This document shows positions 24,948-33,893 of a stretch of 64,000 bases of DNA, piece after piece; within the stretch, counting starts at the first letter, position 1; the number at the start of each line of letters is the position of its first letter. Source of the DNA: JACCZX01 sp963801035 (lineage in GTDB: Bacteria > Pseudomonadota > Gammaproteobacteria > Burkholderiales > Burkholderiaceae_F). Below the pieces are notes generated by a model. That model searched no databases, had not been told where the DNA came from, and saw only the letters and a list, made by a program, of their open reading frames with translations. The stretch spans positions 186,001 through 250,000 of the forward strand of contig CAWDDF010000010.1 in the NCBI GenBank assembly GCA_963801035.1. Reading direction: 5' to 3'. Made by a program: the position numbers and the translations under genes.

Positions 24948-25733
24948 ATGGCGATAGGCGTTACTAACGGACATGCGCACGCCTGGGTTGAGGCAGCGCC
25001 CGACCTACGAGGGCTGCCTCAAGCGACGCGCGCAACTGTCGACCCGGCACCTCAGATTAATGAATCAACGCTTGCGACGGCAAGTACCGCAGAACTTGAA
25101 CGCGCACTGTCACTCAGCCAGCACGAGGTGTTAACAGGACTGCGGCAGATCGACACCCTGCAGAGACAAGATGAACTTCTAAAACAGGAAGTAAATCAGC
25201 TGGTGCAAGCGGTGGCACAGGCGCACCTATCCTCGCATTACGACCAGCTAACCGGCCTGCCGAATCGCGCCTTGCTGTTGGACCGCTTCAACCAGGCCGC
25301 AGCGCGTGCGGCACGTCAGCGCAAGCTGGTAGCACTGCTGTTTCTCGACCTTGATGGATTCAAGAGCATCAACGACACGCTCGGCCATTCGGCAGGCGAC
25401 CAGCTGCTCCAGCAAGTGGCAGCGCGCCTGACCGCCAGTATCCGAACGTCCGACACCGCGTGCCGGTATGGTGGAGACGAATTCGTTCTGTTGCTGCCGG
25501 AGCTGGATTTCGTCGAGAGCGCCGCCGCCGCGGCCGAGAAGATCCGCGCCCATTTGGCGACGCCATACCTAGTCGGCAGCACCAGCAGTCAAATCACGGC
25601 AAGCATTGGCATCGCCATCTATCCCACCGACGGAATCGAGTTCGATGAACTGATACAGCAGGCGGATGCTGGAATGTATTGCAACAAAGCGGCCGGTCAC
25701 GCGCCGGCCGATGTCTTTGTCTTGCGTCCGTGA
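24948..25733 (+). CDS. GGDEF diguanylate cyclase, soluble
   Basis: 261 residues. No membrane segment or recognised sensor domain; residues about 45-95 are a helical, coiled-coil-like stretch. The GGDEF domain (about 97-258) has the intact active site 'RYGGDEF', the substrate-binding 'FLDLDGFKSINDTLGHSAGDQLL', and an inhibitory I-site RxxD ('RTSD') five residues before GGDEF. It should make cyclic di-GMP from two GTP with product inhibition. Expressed behind a CRP-like dyad and the Crp/Fnr gene. Confidence 0.92.
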   Translation: MAIGVTNGHAHAWVEAAPDLRGLPQATRATVDPAPQINESTLATASTAELERALSLSQHEVLTGLRQIDTLQRQDELLKQEVNQLVQAVAQAHLSSHYDQLTGLPNRALLLDRFNQAAARAARQRKLVALLFLDLDGFKSINDTLGHSAGDQLLQQVAARLTASIRTSDTACRYGGDEFVLLLPELDFVESAAAAAEKIRAHLATPYLVGSTSSQITASIGIAIYPTDGIEFDELIQQADAGMYCNKAAGHAPADVFVLRP

Positions 25734-25796
25734 GGATCGGCTAAACGCCCGAACTCAACGCCTTGCTGCCGATGTCGGCATATCAGCCATCAGTGC

Positions 25797-26382
25797 CTAG
25801 ATGCGCTGTGGCTCGGCGCCGATCTGTCCATCCCAGCGCGGCGCCAGTTGATGTTCGATATCGAATAGATCAAGCACGCGGGCAAGCGTGTGGTCGACCA
25901 TCTGTTCGAAACTTTGCGGCCGTTGGTAGAACGCCGGCAGCGGCGGGAAAATGATGCCGCCCATTAGCGTGACTGCCTCCATGTTGCGGATGTGCGCCAG
26001 GTTCAGCGGCGCCTCGCGCGGCAGCAATACGAGCTTGCGACGCTCCTTCAAGCAAACGTCCGCGGAGCGCGAGATCAGATTGTCGGCATAGCCGTGCGCT
26101 ACGGCGGCCAGCGTTTTCATCGAGCACGGCGCGATCACCATGCCGCTGGTCTTGAACGACCCGCTGGCGAGCGCGGCACCGACATCTCCGACGCTATGCA
26201 TGACGTCGGCGAGTGCCTCAACGTCGGCGCGCTTCAGATCGAGCTCCTGATGCACGTTCAGGACGCCCGCTGGTGATAACAGCAGGTGCGTTTCGACTCC
26301 GAGGCGTGCGCAGGTGGCGCAGCAGCTGCACGCCATAGATCGCGCCGGTAGCGCCTGTAATCGCAACGATCAGGCGCTGCAT
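25797..26382 (-). pseudogene. ubiX: UbiX flavin prenyltransferase, interrupted by one frameshift
   Basis: UbiX makes prenylated FMN for the UbiD decarboxylase of ubiquinone synthesis. The N-terminal part 'MQRLIVAITGATGAIYGVQLLRHLRT' starts at ATG 26382 and is normal, including the Rossmann-like 'GATGA'. At about 26301-26306 one extra base ('ACGCCTC' on the coding strand) shifts the frame; the rest continues as 'LGVETHLLLSPAG ... SFKTSGMVIAPCSMKTLAAVAHGYADNLI ... PREAPLNLAHIRNMEAVTLMGG' to TAG 25797. Joined, the protein has 194 residues, the usual size. As written, only a fragment from 26366 is open. Since the gene is normally needed for ubiquinone, a sequencing indel is likely. Confidence 0.88.
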
Positions 26383-26404
26383 TTCTTCTGTCTCAGCGGA
26401 CAGC

Positions 26405-26725
26405 CTAAACGACCTTGGCGTCCTTCAGCAGCGTCTGCAATTCACCCGATTCGAACATTTCGCTCATGATGTCGGAGCCGCCGACGAACTGACCGTTGAC
26501 GTATAGCTGCGGAACCGTCGGCCAGCTGGAAAAATCCTTGACGCCTTGCCGCACGTCGTCGTCGTCGAGCACGTTGACGGTGATGAGGTTCTTGACACCC
26601 GACTGCTTGAGCAGCGCAATCGCGCGGCCGGAAAATCCGCACTGCGGAAACTGCGCGGTGCCCTTCATAAACAGCACGACGGGGTTCTCGGACACGGTTT
26701 TCTTGATGAAGTCTGTAGGGTTCAT
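26405..26725 (-). CDS. grxD: GrxD, monothiol glutaredoxin (CGFS type)
   Basis: 106 residues from ATG 26725 (or 109 from ATG 26734). Thioredoxin fold with 'VLFMKGTAQFPQCGFSGRAIALL' containing the CGFS active site, 'SSWPTVPQLYVNGQFVGGSDIM' with the cis-Pro and glutathione-binding residues. It carries [2Fe-2S] clusters with BolA-type partners; a BolA-like protein is encoded at 6286. It stands between ubiX and prmC, a standard betaproteobacterial order. Confidence 0.95.
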   Translation of the reverse strand: MNPTDFIKKTVSENPVVLFMKGTAQFPQCGFSGRAIALLKQSGVKNLITVNVLDDDDVRQGVKDFSSWPTVPQLYVNGQFVGGSDIMSEMFESGELQTLLKDAKVV

Positions 26726-26786
26726 GGCATGCACTCAGATGGGATTTTCCGAGTGTAGCGAGCAGTCAGGACACGTCAAACGAGCG

Positions 26787-27624
26787 TCAAGCGAGATGTG
26801 CCACCGTCGCGCGGTCAAGTTCGGCGAAGTCGACCATTGTGCGCACATCGCGCCATGTCGCCGGATTGAACAGGGCTCGAACTGCCTCGCCCTGCTCATA
26901 GCTGTGTTCGAGCGCCAAAGTGCCAGCCCGGCAGCAGATGCCGCGGCGCGCTTTCGATGATCTGCTGCAGACACGCCAGGCCGTTGCCTCCGGCGACCAG
27001 CGCGGTCTGCGGTTCGAAACGCAGCGCTTGCAGGTGAGAGTCGCCCACGGCCACGTAGGGCGGATTGCTGACGATCAGGTCAAAGCGCTGATCCGAAAGC
27101 GCAGAAAACCAGTTTCCTTTACGAAACGAGACGGTGTCCACGCGCCATTTCGCAGCGTTTGCACGCGCGACTTCGAGCGCATCGTGCGAGACGTCAGTCG
27201 CGGTTACGTTCCATGTAGGGCGCTCCAGCGCGATGGTGATCGCAATGCAGCCGGAGCCGGTTCCAAGATCGAGCACGCGCGCTCCATCTTTAAGCCCTGT
27301 GGCCAGCGCCACCTCTACCAGCAGCTCGGTTTCGGGTCGAGGTATCAGAACGGCCGGGGACACCTCGAACACGCGTCCGTAAAACTCCTTTTCACCGAGC
27401 ACATAGGCAAGCGGCTCGCCGCGATGGCACCGATGAACGAGCTGCGCCAGCGCCTGCACGTCGGCCGCAGCAACGGGCAATTCGGGTTGTGCAATCAGCC
27501 GCTCACGCGTGACGCCGAGCTGGTGCGCCAGCAGTGCACGCGTTTCCAGCCTGGACAGCGGGCTCGCAGCCAACAGCTCGCCGACGCTCTGCGCGCCGGC
27601 GACTGATGCGTCATTGAACGGCAT
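26787..27624 (-). pseudogene. prmC: PrmC (HemK) release-factor glutamine methyltransferase, frameshifted near the C-terminus
   Basis: Methylates the GGQ glutamine of release factors using SAM; the next gene encodes RF1. The open part (27624 to 26896, 242 residues) holds the SAM-binding 'VLDLGTGSGCIAITIAL' and the catalytic 'DLIVSNPPYV'. At about 26916-26920 a T-run ('CACTTTGG' on the coding strand) seems to carry one extra base. In the shifted frame the family C-terminus continues as 'LALEHSYEQGEAVRALF ... WRDVRTMVDFAELDRATVAHLA' to TGA 26787. Joined length is 278 residues, normal for PrmC. All catalytic residues precede the break, so the shorter product may still be partly functional, or the base is an error. 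Confidence 0.9.
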
Positions 27625-28696
27625 CGCCCAGCGCCGCCAGCAGCTCAGCCTGATGTTCGGCGGCCAGTTTCTCGGTCAGCTCGTCGAGATCGCCGTCCAT
27701 GATGGCGTCGATTTTGTACAAGGTCAGGTTGATGCGGTGATCGGTCACCCGTCCTTGCGGAAAGTTGTACGTGCGGATGCGCTCCGAGCGATCGCCCGAT
27801 CCGATCAGCGTCTTGCGTGTCGAGGCTTCCTTGGCCTGCTGATCGCGCGTTTGCTGATCCTTGATGCGAGCCGCAAGAATCTTCATCGCGCGCTCGCGGT
27901 TCTTGTGCTGCGATCGGTCGTCCTGGCACTCGACCACGATATTGGTCGGCAAATGCGTGATGCGCACCGCACTCTCGGTTTTGTTGACGTGCTGGCCACC
28001 CGCACCTGAAGCGCGAAAGACATCGATCCGAATCTCGCTTGGATCGATCTTCACATCATCGATCTCGTCGGCCTCGGGCAGCACCGCCACCGTGCACGCG
28101 GACGTATGAATGCGGCCCTGCGCTTCGGTCACCGGCACGCGCTGTACGCGATGGCCGCCCGATTCGAACTTCAGCTTCGAGTACGCGCCGGTGCCCACCA
28201 GTCGCACGATGACCTCCTTGTAGCCGCCCATGTCGGACGAGCTTTCGGAAATCATCTCGCTCGCCCAGCGATGACGTTCGGCGTAACGCATGTACATGCG
28301 CAGCAGGTCCCCGGCAAACAAGCCGGATTCGTCGCCGCCGGTGCCCGCGCGTATCTCGAGAAAGATGTTGCGGTCATCGTTCGGATCTTTCGGCAATAGC
28401 AGCGATTGGAGTTCACTTTCGAGCGCTGCGATGCGCGTTTTGGAAGAATCGATCTCTTCTTCGGCGAGCGCCTTCATCTCTGGTTCGGACAGCATCTGCT
28501 GCGCGCTTTGCAAGTCGCTCTCGGCCCGACGGTAGTCGTGAAACCGGCTGACGACGGGCTCGATCTCCGACCGCTCCTGGCCCAGCGCGCGGAAGCGATT
28601 CATATCGCGCGCTGCGTGCTCGTCCGACAAGTGCACGTCGATTTCATCGAGCCGCTTTGCAAGCTGCTCGAGTTTGGTTCGCATCGAGGGTTTCAT
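27611..28696 (-). CDS. prfA: PrfA, peptide chain release factor 1
   Basis: 361 residues from ATG 28696 ('MKPSMRTKLEQL'), normal RF1 length. The catalytic 'GAGGQHVNKTESAVRI' holds the GGQ that enters the peptidyl-transferase centre; 'FLEIRAGTGGDESGLFAGDLLRMY' and the stop-codon-recognition region 'GGYKEVIV...KFESGGHRVQRVPVTEAQGRIHTS' are present. Overlaps prmC by 14 bases, as is usual. Confidence 0.96.
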   Translation of the reverse strand: MKPSMRTKLEQLAKRLDEIDVHLSDEHAARDMNRFRALGQERSEIEPVVSRFHDYRRAESDLQSAQQMLSEPEMKALAEEEIDSSKTRIAALESELQSLLLPKDPNDDRNIFLEIRAGTGGDESGLFAGDLLRMYMRYAERHRWASEMISESSSDMGGYKEVIVRLVGTGAYSKLKFESGGHRVQRVPVTEAQGRIHTSACTVAVLPEADEIDDVKIDPSEIRIDVFRASGAGGQHVNKTESAVRITHLPTNIVVECQDDRSQHKNRERAMKILAARIKDQQTRDQQAKEASTRKTLIGSGDRSERIRTYNFPQGRVTDHRINLTLYKIDAIMDGDLDELTEKLAAEHQAELLAALGDAVQ

Positions 28697-28752
28697 GGGC
28701 CAGATTAGACCGCATGTGCGGCCGACGTCGCACATGCAACGGCTTTGTTCTT

Positions 28753-30027
28753 TTATTCCGAGTAGAAGCGGGCCAGAAGTGCCTGCAGACGCTCATGCTC
28801 GGCGTCGTCGCCGGCGGCGCGCAGCGCGCTCATTGGGTCGTGCAGGAATTTGTTGGTCAGTGCATGCGACAGCTGCTCGATCACGCGCTCTGGCGGCTCA
28901 CCCTTCGCCAGCAGTCTCATCGCGCGCTGCAGCTCGCGCGCGCGCAGCGCGTCGGCGCGGCCGTGCAGATCCTGGATTGTCGGCACGGCGCGGCGCACGC
29001 GAATCCACTCTTCGAAGTCGCGCACCCGAGACTCGATGATGGCCTCGGCTTGTGCGACAGCGGCCTGCCGCGTGTCATTTCCGCTCGCGACTACTTTGCC
29101 GAGATCGTCGACCGTGTGTACGTAGACGTCGTCAAGCCGTGCAACTTCCGGTTCGACGTCGCGCGGTACCGCGAGGTCAACGATGAACATCGGCTTGTGC
29201 CGGCGCGTGCGAATCGCACGCTCGACCATGCCGAGTCCGATGATCGGCAGCAGGCTGGCGGTACAAGACACGACGATGTCGAACTTCGCCATCGCTTCGG
29301 GCAGGTCGCCGAGCTTCATTGACTTGCCATGCAGACGCGTCGCGAGTGCTTCGGCACGGTCGAGTGTCCGGTTTGCCACCGTGATCGACTTCGGCCGCTG
29401 CGCGGCAAAGTGCGTTGCGGTCAGGTCGATCATTTCGCCGGCGCCGACAAACAACACATGGCTTTCGCCGAGCTCACCGAAAATCTTGCGTGCGACGCGC
29501 ACTGCTGCCGCTGCCATCGACACTGACTGTGTTCCGATTTCAGTCGTTGAGCGAACTTCTTTTGCAACGGCGAACGTACGCTGGAACAAATGGTTCAGCA
29601 TCAAGCCAAGCCCGCCGGCGCTGCGAGCGAGCTTCTCGGCTTCCTTCATCTGGCCGAGAATCTGCGGCTCACCCAACACCATCGAATCAAGCCCGCTCGC
29701 CACGCGGAACGCGTGCCGTACCGCATTGACATGCGGCAGCACGTACGAATGTCTCTGCAATTCGTCCAGATCCAGCCGGCGCTCGGCGGCGACAAACTGG
29801 TGTAACGCTTGCTGCGCCACCTCGGGCTCTTCGACCGCGCAGTAGAGCTCGGTCCGATTACAGGTGGAGACGATGGCTGCCTCGCTGACGTTACCGCCGG
29901 CAGGGGCGCTCAAACGCTCGCGCAGTCGGGCAATGGTCGCGCCGACCTCATCGGCCAAGAAGGCCACACGCTCGCGCACAGCCAGCGGCGCGGTGGTGTG
30001 ATTGAGCCCGAGAGTAAGGAGCTGCAT
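28753..30027 (-). CDS. hemA: HemA, glutamyl-tRNA reductase
   Basis: 424 residues. NADPH-dependent reduction of Glu-tRNA to glutamate-1-semialdehyde, first step of C5-pathway heme synthesis. 'LLTLGLNHTTAPLAVRERVAF' at the N-terminus, catalytic cysteine in 'IVSTCNRTELYCA', 'GEPQILGQMKEA', and the NADPH-binding 'VLFVGAGEMIDLTATHF' are present. First gene of the reverse-strand set; a TATAAT box lies 55 bases upstream. Confidence 0.96.
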   Translation of the reverse strand: MQLLTLGLNHTTAPLAVRERVAFLADEVGATIARLRERLSAPAGGNVSEAAIVSTCNRTELYCAVEEPEVAQQALHQFVAAERRLDLDELQRHSYVLPHVNAVRHAFRVASGLDSMVLGEPQILGQMKEAEKLARSAGGLGLMLNHLFQRTFAVAKEVRSTTEIGTQSVSMAAAAVRVARKIFGELGESHVLFVGAGEMIDLTATHFAAQRPKSITVANRTLDRAEALATRLHGKSMKLGDLPEAMAKFDIVVSCTASLLPIIGLGMVERAIRTRRHKPMFIVDLAVPRDVEPEVARLDDVYVHTVDDLGKVVASGNDTRQAAVAQAEAIIESRVRDFEEWIRVRRAVPTIQDLHGRADALRARELQRAMRLLAKGEPPERVIEQLSHALTNKFLHDPMSALRAAGDDAEHERLQALLARFYSE

Positions 30028-30081
30028 CGACGATTGCGCTGGCCGCTATCGCGCGCCGGGATCCTCGTTGGGAACCGGAGA

Positions 30082-30087
30082 ATTATA
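30082..30087 (-). promoter_or_regulatory. Consensus -10 box (TATAAT) upstream of hemA
   Basis: On the reverse strand the sequence CCCCTATAATTCTCC contains a perfect TATAAT about 55 bases from the hemA ATG, giving a leader of roughly 45-50 bases. The -35 region is weak (TTGAGC with a 19-base spacer is the best match), so strength is uncertain. Confidence 0.45.
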
Positions 30088-30223
30088 GGGGCGCAGCGCT
30101 CTGCGGGCTCAATCGAAAGCGATGATGAACCGGGGCTGGCCGCAGTTAATCGGATTACCATGCTGCGGCGCACGCCCTCGTTTTCACGATCTATGCGCGC
30201 GTTAACTCCCTCGGAGCTCAGGT

Positions 30224-30811
30224 TTGGAAAAGACAGCCGTTTTCTTGCCGGTTTTGCTGGGTACCAACCGAAAATTGCGTCGCAGCGTGCACGTTGCGCA
30301 CTGGTTGCATGCGGCGATGTCGGCGCGGCCCGATATCGAAACCGAGCTGTTCGACGTTGCAGACTTCGCGCTTCCGCAAGACGACTATGGCCTCGACATC
30401 AAGCACCAGTTTCCGAAATGGCGCGACACGATCATTCGTGCCGACGGCCTCGTCATCGTCGCACCCGAATACAACCATGGTTACCCCGGTTCGTTGAAGA
30501 GCGTGCTCGATCTGCTGTTGAAGGAGTACGTCCACAAGGCCGTCGCGCTGGTCGGCGTCTCTGCCGGTAGCTGGGGAGGAACGCGGGTCATCGAGGCGAT
30601 GGTTCCAATGGTGCGCGAGCTGGGCCTTGCGGTGACATTCACCGACCTGCAGTTTCCGACGGTGCAAAAAAAATTCGACGACACCGGCAAGCTCCTCGAT
30701 GAGGCCTACAGCACTCGCGTCCAGGCCTTTCTTGACGAGGCCGTCTGGATGAGCCGAACCTTGAAATGGGGACGCACGAACCTGCCGTCGAAGCATCACC
30801 CGACGATCTGA
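30224..30811 (+). CDS. NADPH-dependent FMN reductase family protein
   Basis: 195 residues from a TTG start, with GGAG about 8 bases upstream. Flavodoxin-like fold: 'VFLPVLLGTNRKLRRS' phosphate-binding loop, 'DGLVIVAPEYNHGYPGSLKSVLDLL' (the family signature PEYNxxxPG.LK), and 'KAVALVGVSAGSWGGTRVIEAM'. Probably reduces FMN or quinone-like substrates with NAD(P)H in the cytosol. Diverges from hemA across a 196-bp gap. Confidence 0.88.
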   Translation: MEKTAVFLPVLLGTNRKLRRSVHVAHWLHAAMSARPDIETELFDVADFALPQDDYGLDIKHQFPKWRDTIIRADGLVIVAPEYNHGYPGSLKSVLDLLLKEYVHKAVALVGVSAGSWGGTRVIEAMVPMVRELGLAVTFTDLQFPTVQKKFDDTGKLLDEAYSTRVQAFLDEAVWMSRTLKWGRTNLPSKHHPTI

Positions 30812-30825
30812 AGGCTACGTAATCC

Positions 30826-31386
30826 ATGGCTTCCACTTCATCCGCCAGACGTGAACGTCGAGCAAAGAGCGCGAAGCCGAACGCAGCCTCCAATCTAGTT
30901 CCCGGGACGCGCCGGGATATCGTGCAGATTGCCAGCGAATGCCGACAGCTTGTCACGCGCCGCGCGTTGATCTCTGCCGGCGCGTCGGTGGTGCCGATGC
31001 CGGGAGTCGATGTTGCGGTCGACATCACCGTGCTGCTGAGGATGATCGAACAGATCAATGAACGCTTCGGGCTGACGCTGGAGCAGATCGAGCAGCTCGC
31101 GCCGCAAAGAAGGCTCTTTGCCTACAAGGCTGCGATGGCCGTCGGCAGCGTGTTGATCGGTCGCATCGTCACGCGCGAGCTCGTCATCAAGGTGCTGAAA
31201 ACCGTGGGCGTCAGGCTGAGCGTCAAACAGGCGGCGAAGTACGTTCCATTTGCCGGGCAGGCGGTTGCAGCATCGCTGTCATTCGCCGCGCTGAAAGCGC
31301 TTGGCGACCGGCATGTAGAAGATTGCGTGCGAGTCGCCCAAACGCTGATTGATATTCGCGACGACAGTGTCGTCGCGACGTATTGA
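30826..31386 (+). CDS. Small membrane-associated protein, DUF697-like
   Basis: 186 residues. A basic N-terminus precedes two glycine/alanine-rich hydrophobic segments: 'ISAGASVVPMPGVDVAVDITVLLRMIEQINERFGLTL' and 'KYVPFAGQAVAASLSFAALKALG'. This pattern is that of DUF697 domains, also found at the C-terminus of YcjF-like proteins. Function unknown. Starts 14 bases after the FMN reductase stop, probably the same transcript. Confidence 0.7.
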   Translation: MASTSSARRERRAKSAKPNAASNLVPGTRRDIVQIASECRQLVTRRALISAGASVVPMPGVDVAVDITVLLRMIEQINERFGLTLEQIEQLAPQRRLFAYKAAMAVGSVLIGRIVTRELVIKVLKTVGVRLSVKQAAKYVPFAGQAVAASLSFAALKALGDRHVEDCVRVAQTLIDIRDDSVVATY

Positions 31387-31389
31387 AAA

Positions 31390-32019
31390 CTAGATCACCT
31401 TGTCGTTGGCCAGCGTCGCGCTGATCGTCTTCGCAAAGTCCTGAATCGTCTGCTGCATGGATCCGGTCGGTGTCGTCGTCGACGAACCCGACCAGAGCAG
31501 CAGATACTCCTTGGCGTCGAACAGCCGAGTTTCGACGAGCACGTTCTGCACGGTGTAGACGCTGGGCGGAAACGCGTACGCGGCAGACCAGTAGCTATGG
31601 TAGTAGCCGTAGAAACCCGGCCATCCAAACCCCCACGGCGGGCCGGCGACGTATCCCGGCGACACACGCACTTCGTTGGTGACGCTAACCGTGCGCGAAA
31701 TCAGTACTGAATCCGCGCCGGCAGCCGCCACGGCCGCTTGTATCTTCTGTTGTTCGGCGGGCCCTTCCTCGGGTACGGACTTATACGACTGCACCGCCTT
31801 GACGCCGCGCGCGCTCAGTTCCGCGACCATTGCGTCTTCGTAGATGCGCCGTGCGGTCGAATCGCGGTTGATGCCCATCACCATGACGCTCTTGACCGGC
31901 AGACGGTTGCCTGCCTGCGGGTTCACCCACCTTGCGTTCAGTTCGGTGCTGGTTCCGCAACCCGAGAGCGTCATGATGGCTGCCACCACCAATGCCGCAC
32001 CTGCCAGTCTTCTGTTCAT
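31390..32019 (-). CDS. DUF4136-like outer-membrane lipoprotein
   Basis: 209 residues. Signal peptide ending in lipobox 'LSGC' (Cys 21). 'VKSVMVMGINRDSTARRIYEDAMVAELSARGVKAV' and 'AAGADSVLISRTVSV' resemble DUF4136 lipoproteins. A Gly/Tyr/Trp-rich stretch at about residues 125-150 ('PPWGFGWPGFYGYYHSYW') is notable. Function unknown. It converges on the DUF697-like gene with only 3 bases between stops. Confidence 0.72.
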   Translation of the reverse strand: MNRRLAGAALVVAAIMTLSGCGTSTELNARWVNPQAGNRLPVKSVMVMGINRDSTARRIYEDAMVAELSARGVKAVQSYKSVPEEGPAEQQKIQAAVAAAGADSVLISRTVSVTNEVRVSPGYVAGPPWGFGWPGFYGYYHSYWSAAYAFPPSVYTVQNVLVETRLFDAKEYLLLWSGSSTTTPTGSMQQTIQDFAKTISATLANDKVI

Positions 32020-32044
32020 GGCTGTCTCCTAACCTTTGACGTGA

Positions 32045-33040
32045 TCACAACGTCGTTTCATAACGTCCCAGGCGCACTTGAGTATTACCAGGCTTCAGGT
32101 GTCGCAACGAAGGCATCACCAGCACGGTGTCGTCATAGGGTGCCACCCAGACTTTCTCGCCATCGCGTGCAATAGGCATGCCGGCTTTCGGAACTATTCC
32201 AAGCCCTTCGAGCGGCACGACGAACTCAAAGTTCATCGACTGCGCAACTACGGGCTCGGTGACTCGAATGACGCGTTGTTGAGCCGGCGGTTTGATCTTC
32301 AACTTCGATTTGATTGACTCGAACGGCACGCTGCCGGTGGCTGCGAGAAACCGAAGCGTCGTGTCGACGGCCACGTCGACCGATGACTTTTCCCAATGCT
32401 GTCCACACTCGATCAACAGAGCCGCACGCGGACTTTCAGGATCGTTGAAGCTGCCGCGGTCGCGCATCCGCACGCCTGCCGGATGGCCGGTGTCGAGCAG
32501 CAGATCGGCCGGCAATCCGACCTTGCGCGCGAGCTCGACATGCTTGTCGACGATGCCGCACACCATGATCGGGCGGCAAGGCTCATGCATCGAGTGAATG
32601 TCGAGTAGATAGTCAGCAGCGTCGACAAACGGCTGCAGTTGGCGCGCCCGGCGCAGCTCCGCAGAGTCGCGAGCGCCGAACAGAACATCATCGCCCCATA
32701 CGCGGTTGTAATCCTCGTCGATGTAGCGCGATGCGTCCGGGTCGTCAAAATCGAAACGCGCGTAGGCGTTGACGTTCGCAAACGCCAGCACCAGTTTGCC
32801 GGCGGCCGGCTTGATCCGCTCGCGGAACAGGTAGTCAAGTGCGTAAGCACCGCAAAACTCGTTGCCGTGCGTCAGCGCCTGCACCATGACGGTCGGGCCG
32901 GGGCGGCCTGAGTCGAGCACGTGCACGTAGTCGACTCCCGTGTCGCCCTGCTTGTATTTGGCGATGTCGGGCGGCTGCACCTCGACCGGATGATGGCCGC
33001 TCACAGGTGTGGCGAGGCGTTGAGTGACAGCTTCAGGCAC
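32045..33040 (-). CDS. Succinylglutamate desuccinylase/aspartoacylase-family hydrolase
   Basis: About 331 residues from GTG 33040, chosen because GGAAGG lies 5 bases upstream on the coding strand; the frame is open to an ATG at 33079. Zinc carboxypeptidase-like fold: zinc ligands in 'ALTHGNEFCGAYAL' (H-x-x-E) and later 'LDIHSMHE', plus 'ECGQHWEKSS'. Members cleave N-acyl groups from amino acids or release free amino acids from N-acyl substrates. It is the last gene of the peptide-transport operon and overlaps the amidohydrolase gene by 8 bases, so a role in processing imported N-acyl compounds is likely. Confidence 0.82.
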   Translation of the reverse strand: MPEAVTQRLATPVSGHHPVEVQPPDIAKYKQGDTGVDYVHVLDSGRPGPTVMVQALTHGNEFCGAYALDYLFRERIKPAAGKLVLAFANVNAYARFDFDDPDASRYIDEDYNRVWGDDVLFGARDSAELRRARQLQPFVDAADYLLDIHSMHEPCRPIMVCGIVDKHVELARKVGLPADLLLDTGHPAGVRMRDRGSFNDPESPRAALLIECGQHWEKSSVDVAVDTTLRFLAATGSVPFESIKSKLKIKPPAQQRVIRVTEPVVAQSMNFEFVVPLEGLGIVPKAGMPIARDGEKVWVAPYDDTVLVMPSLRHLKPGNTQVRLGRYETTL

Positions 33041-33893
33041 GTCGACCTTCCTTTCCGATGTAGTCCACGATCGCTTCAATCAGATTCTGCAGCGCACGCT
33101 GCAGCTGTGAGAAGCCAGCATGCCGCTCGCGCTTGGCCTCATCCATGTAGAGCCGTTTGTTGATCTCGACCTGCAGGCTATGGCGCCGATCGGCGGGCTG
33201 CGAATAAGCCTTTATCAGCTCGACACCCTTGTACGGGTCATTGACGGTGACCAGGTAGCCCATCGACCCCAACGTGGCACGCACGAACTCGGTGAACGCC
33301 GGATCGCACGTTGTGCCATCACGATCGCCAAGAACAAAATCCGGGCGCGCCGAGCCGTGCCCTCCTTCCCCCATCTTTCCTGCCACCGAGTTCATCGAAT
33401 GACAGTTGAGGTGATACACCGAGCCAAAGCTCGCATGCGCATCGTCGATCGTGCCTTTGAGAGCTCGATGGTAAGGAGTGTGATGGCGCTCGATTCTCGC
33501 CAGCACTTCATCAACCTTCAGCTTGCGCCCGTAGATGGCGCGACCATCGTCGAGTGTTCTCCATATCAGCGCTTTGCCGATGCGTGCCTTGCCGCTCGGC
33601 ACGTGCGCGCGCGGCCATTTGCCGCCTTCGATCAAGTCAAGATCGATGTCGCCCGCATGCCGGTTCGGGTCGAGATACGTGCGCGGCGTCTGTGCGGCCA
33701 GTAAAGAAATGCCGAGCTCGGTCGCCGGCATATACAGCTCGTCGACAAAACAATCTTCACCATCGCGCAGATCGAACTCGGAGACGACCGCATCGAAGTC
33801 CGGTGGAAATTCGAATCCCGAGTGCGGCGAGTCGAGCACCAGCGGTACGCGCGGCTGTTGCGGTCCATACAAGCGGAACGTCGTGTCGTTCAT
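33033..33893 (-). CDS. N-formylglutamate amidohydrolase family protein
   Basis: 286 residues. 'PLVLDSPHSGFEFPPDF' (the SPHSG motif) near the N-terminus, 'DCFVDELYMPATELGISLLAA', 'RTYLDPNRHAGDID' and 'HLNCHSMNS' are characteristic of the HutG/N-formylglutamate amidohydrolase family, zinc hydrolases that release formate or another acyl group from N-acyl-glutamate. ATG 33893 overlaps the upstream ATPase stop (ATGA). The hut genes are absent, so histidine degradation is not indicated by context. Confidence 0.88.
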   Translation of the reverse strand: MNDTTFRLYGPQQPRVPLVLDSPHSGFEFPPDFDAVVSEFDLRDGEDCFVDELYMPATELGISLLAAQTPRTYLDPNRHAGDIDLDLIEGGKWPRAHVPSGKARIGKALIWRTLDDGRAIYGRKLKVDEVLARIERHHTPYHRALKGTIDDAHASFGSVYHLNCHSMNSVAGKMGEGGHGSARPDFVLGDRDGTTCDPAFTEFVRATLGSMGYLVTVNDPYKGVELIKAYSQPADRRHSLQVEINKRLYMDEAKRERHAGFSQLQRALQNLIEAIVDYIGKEGRRA

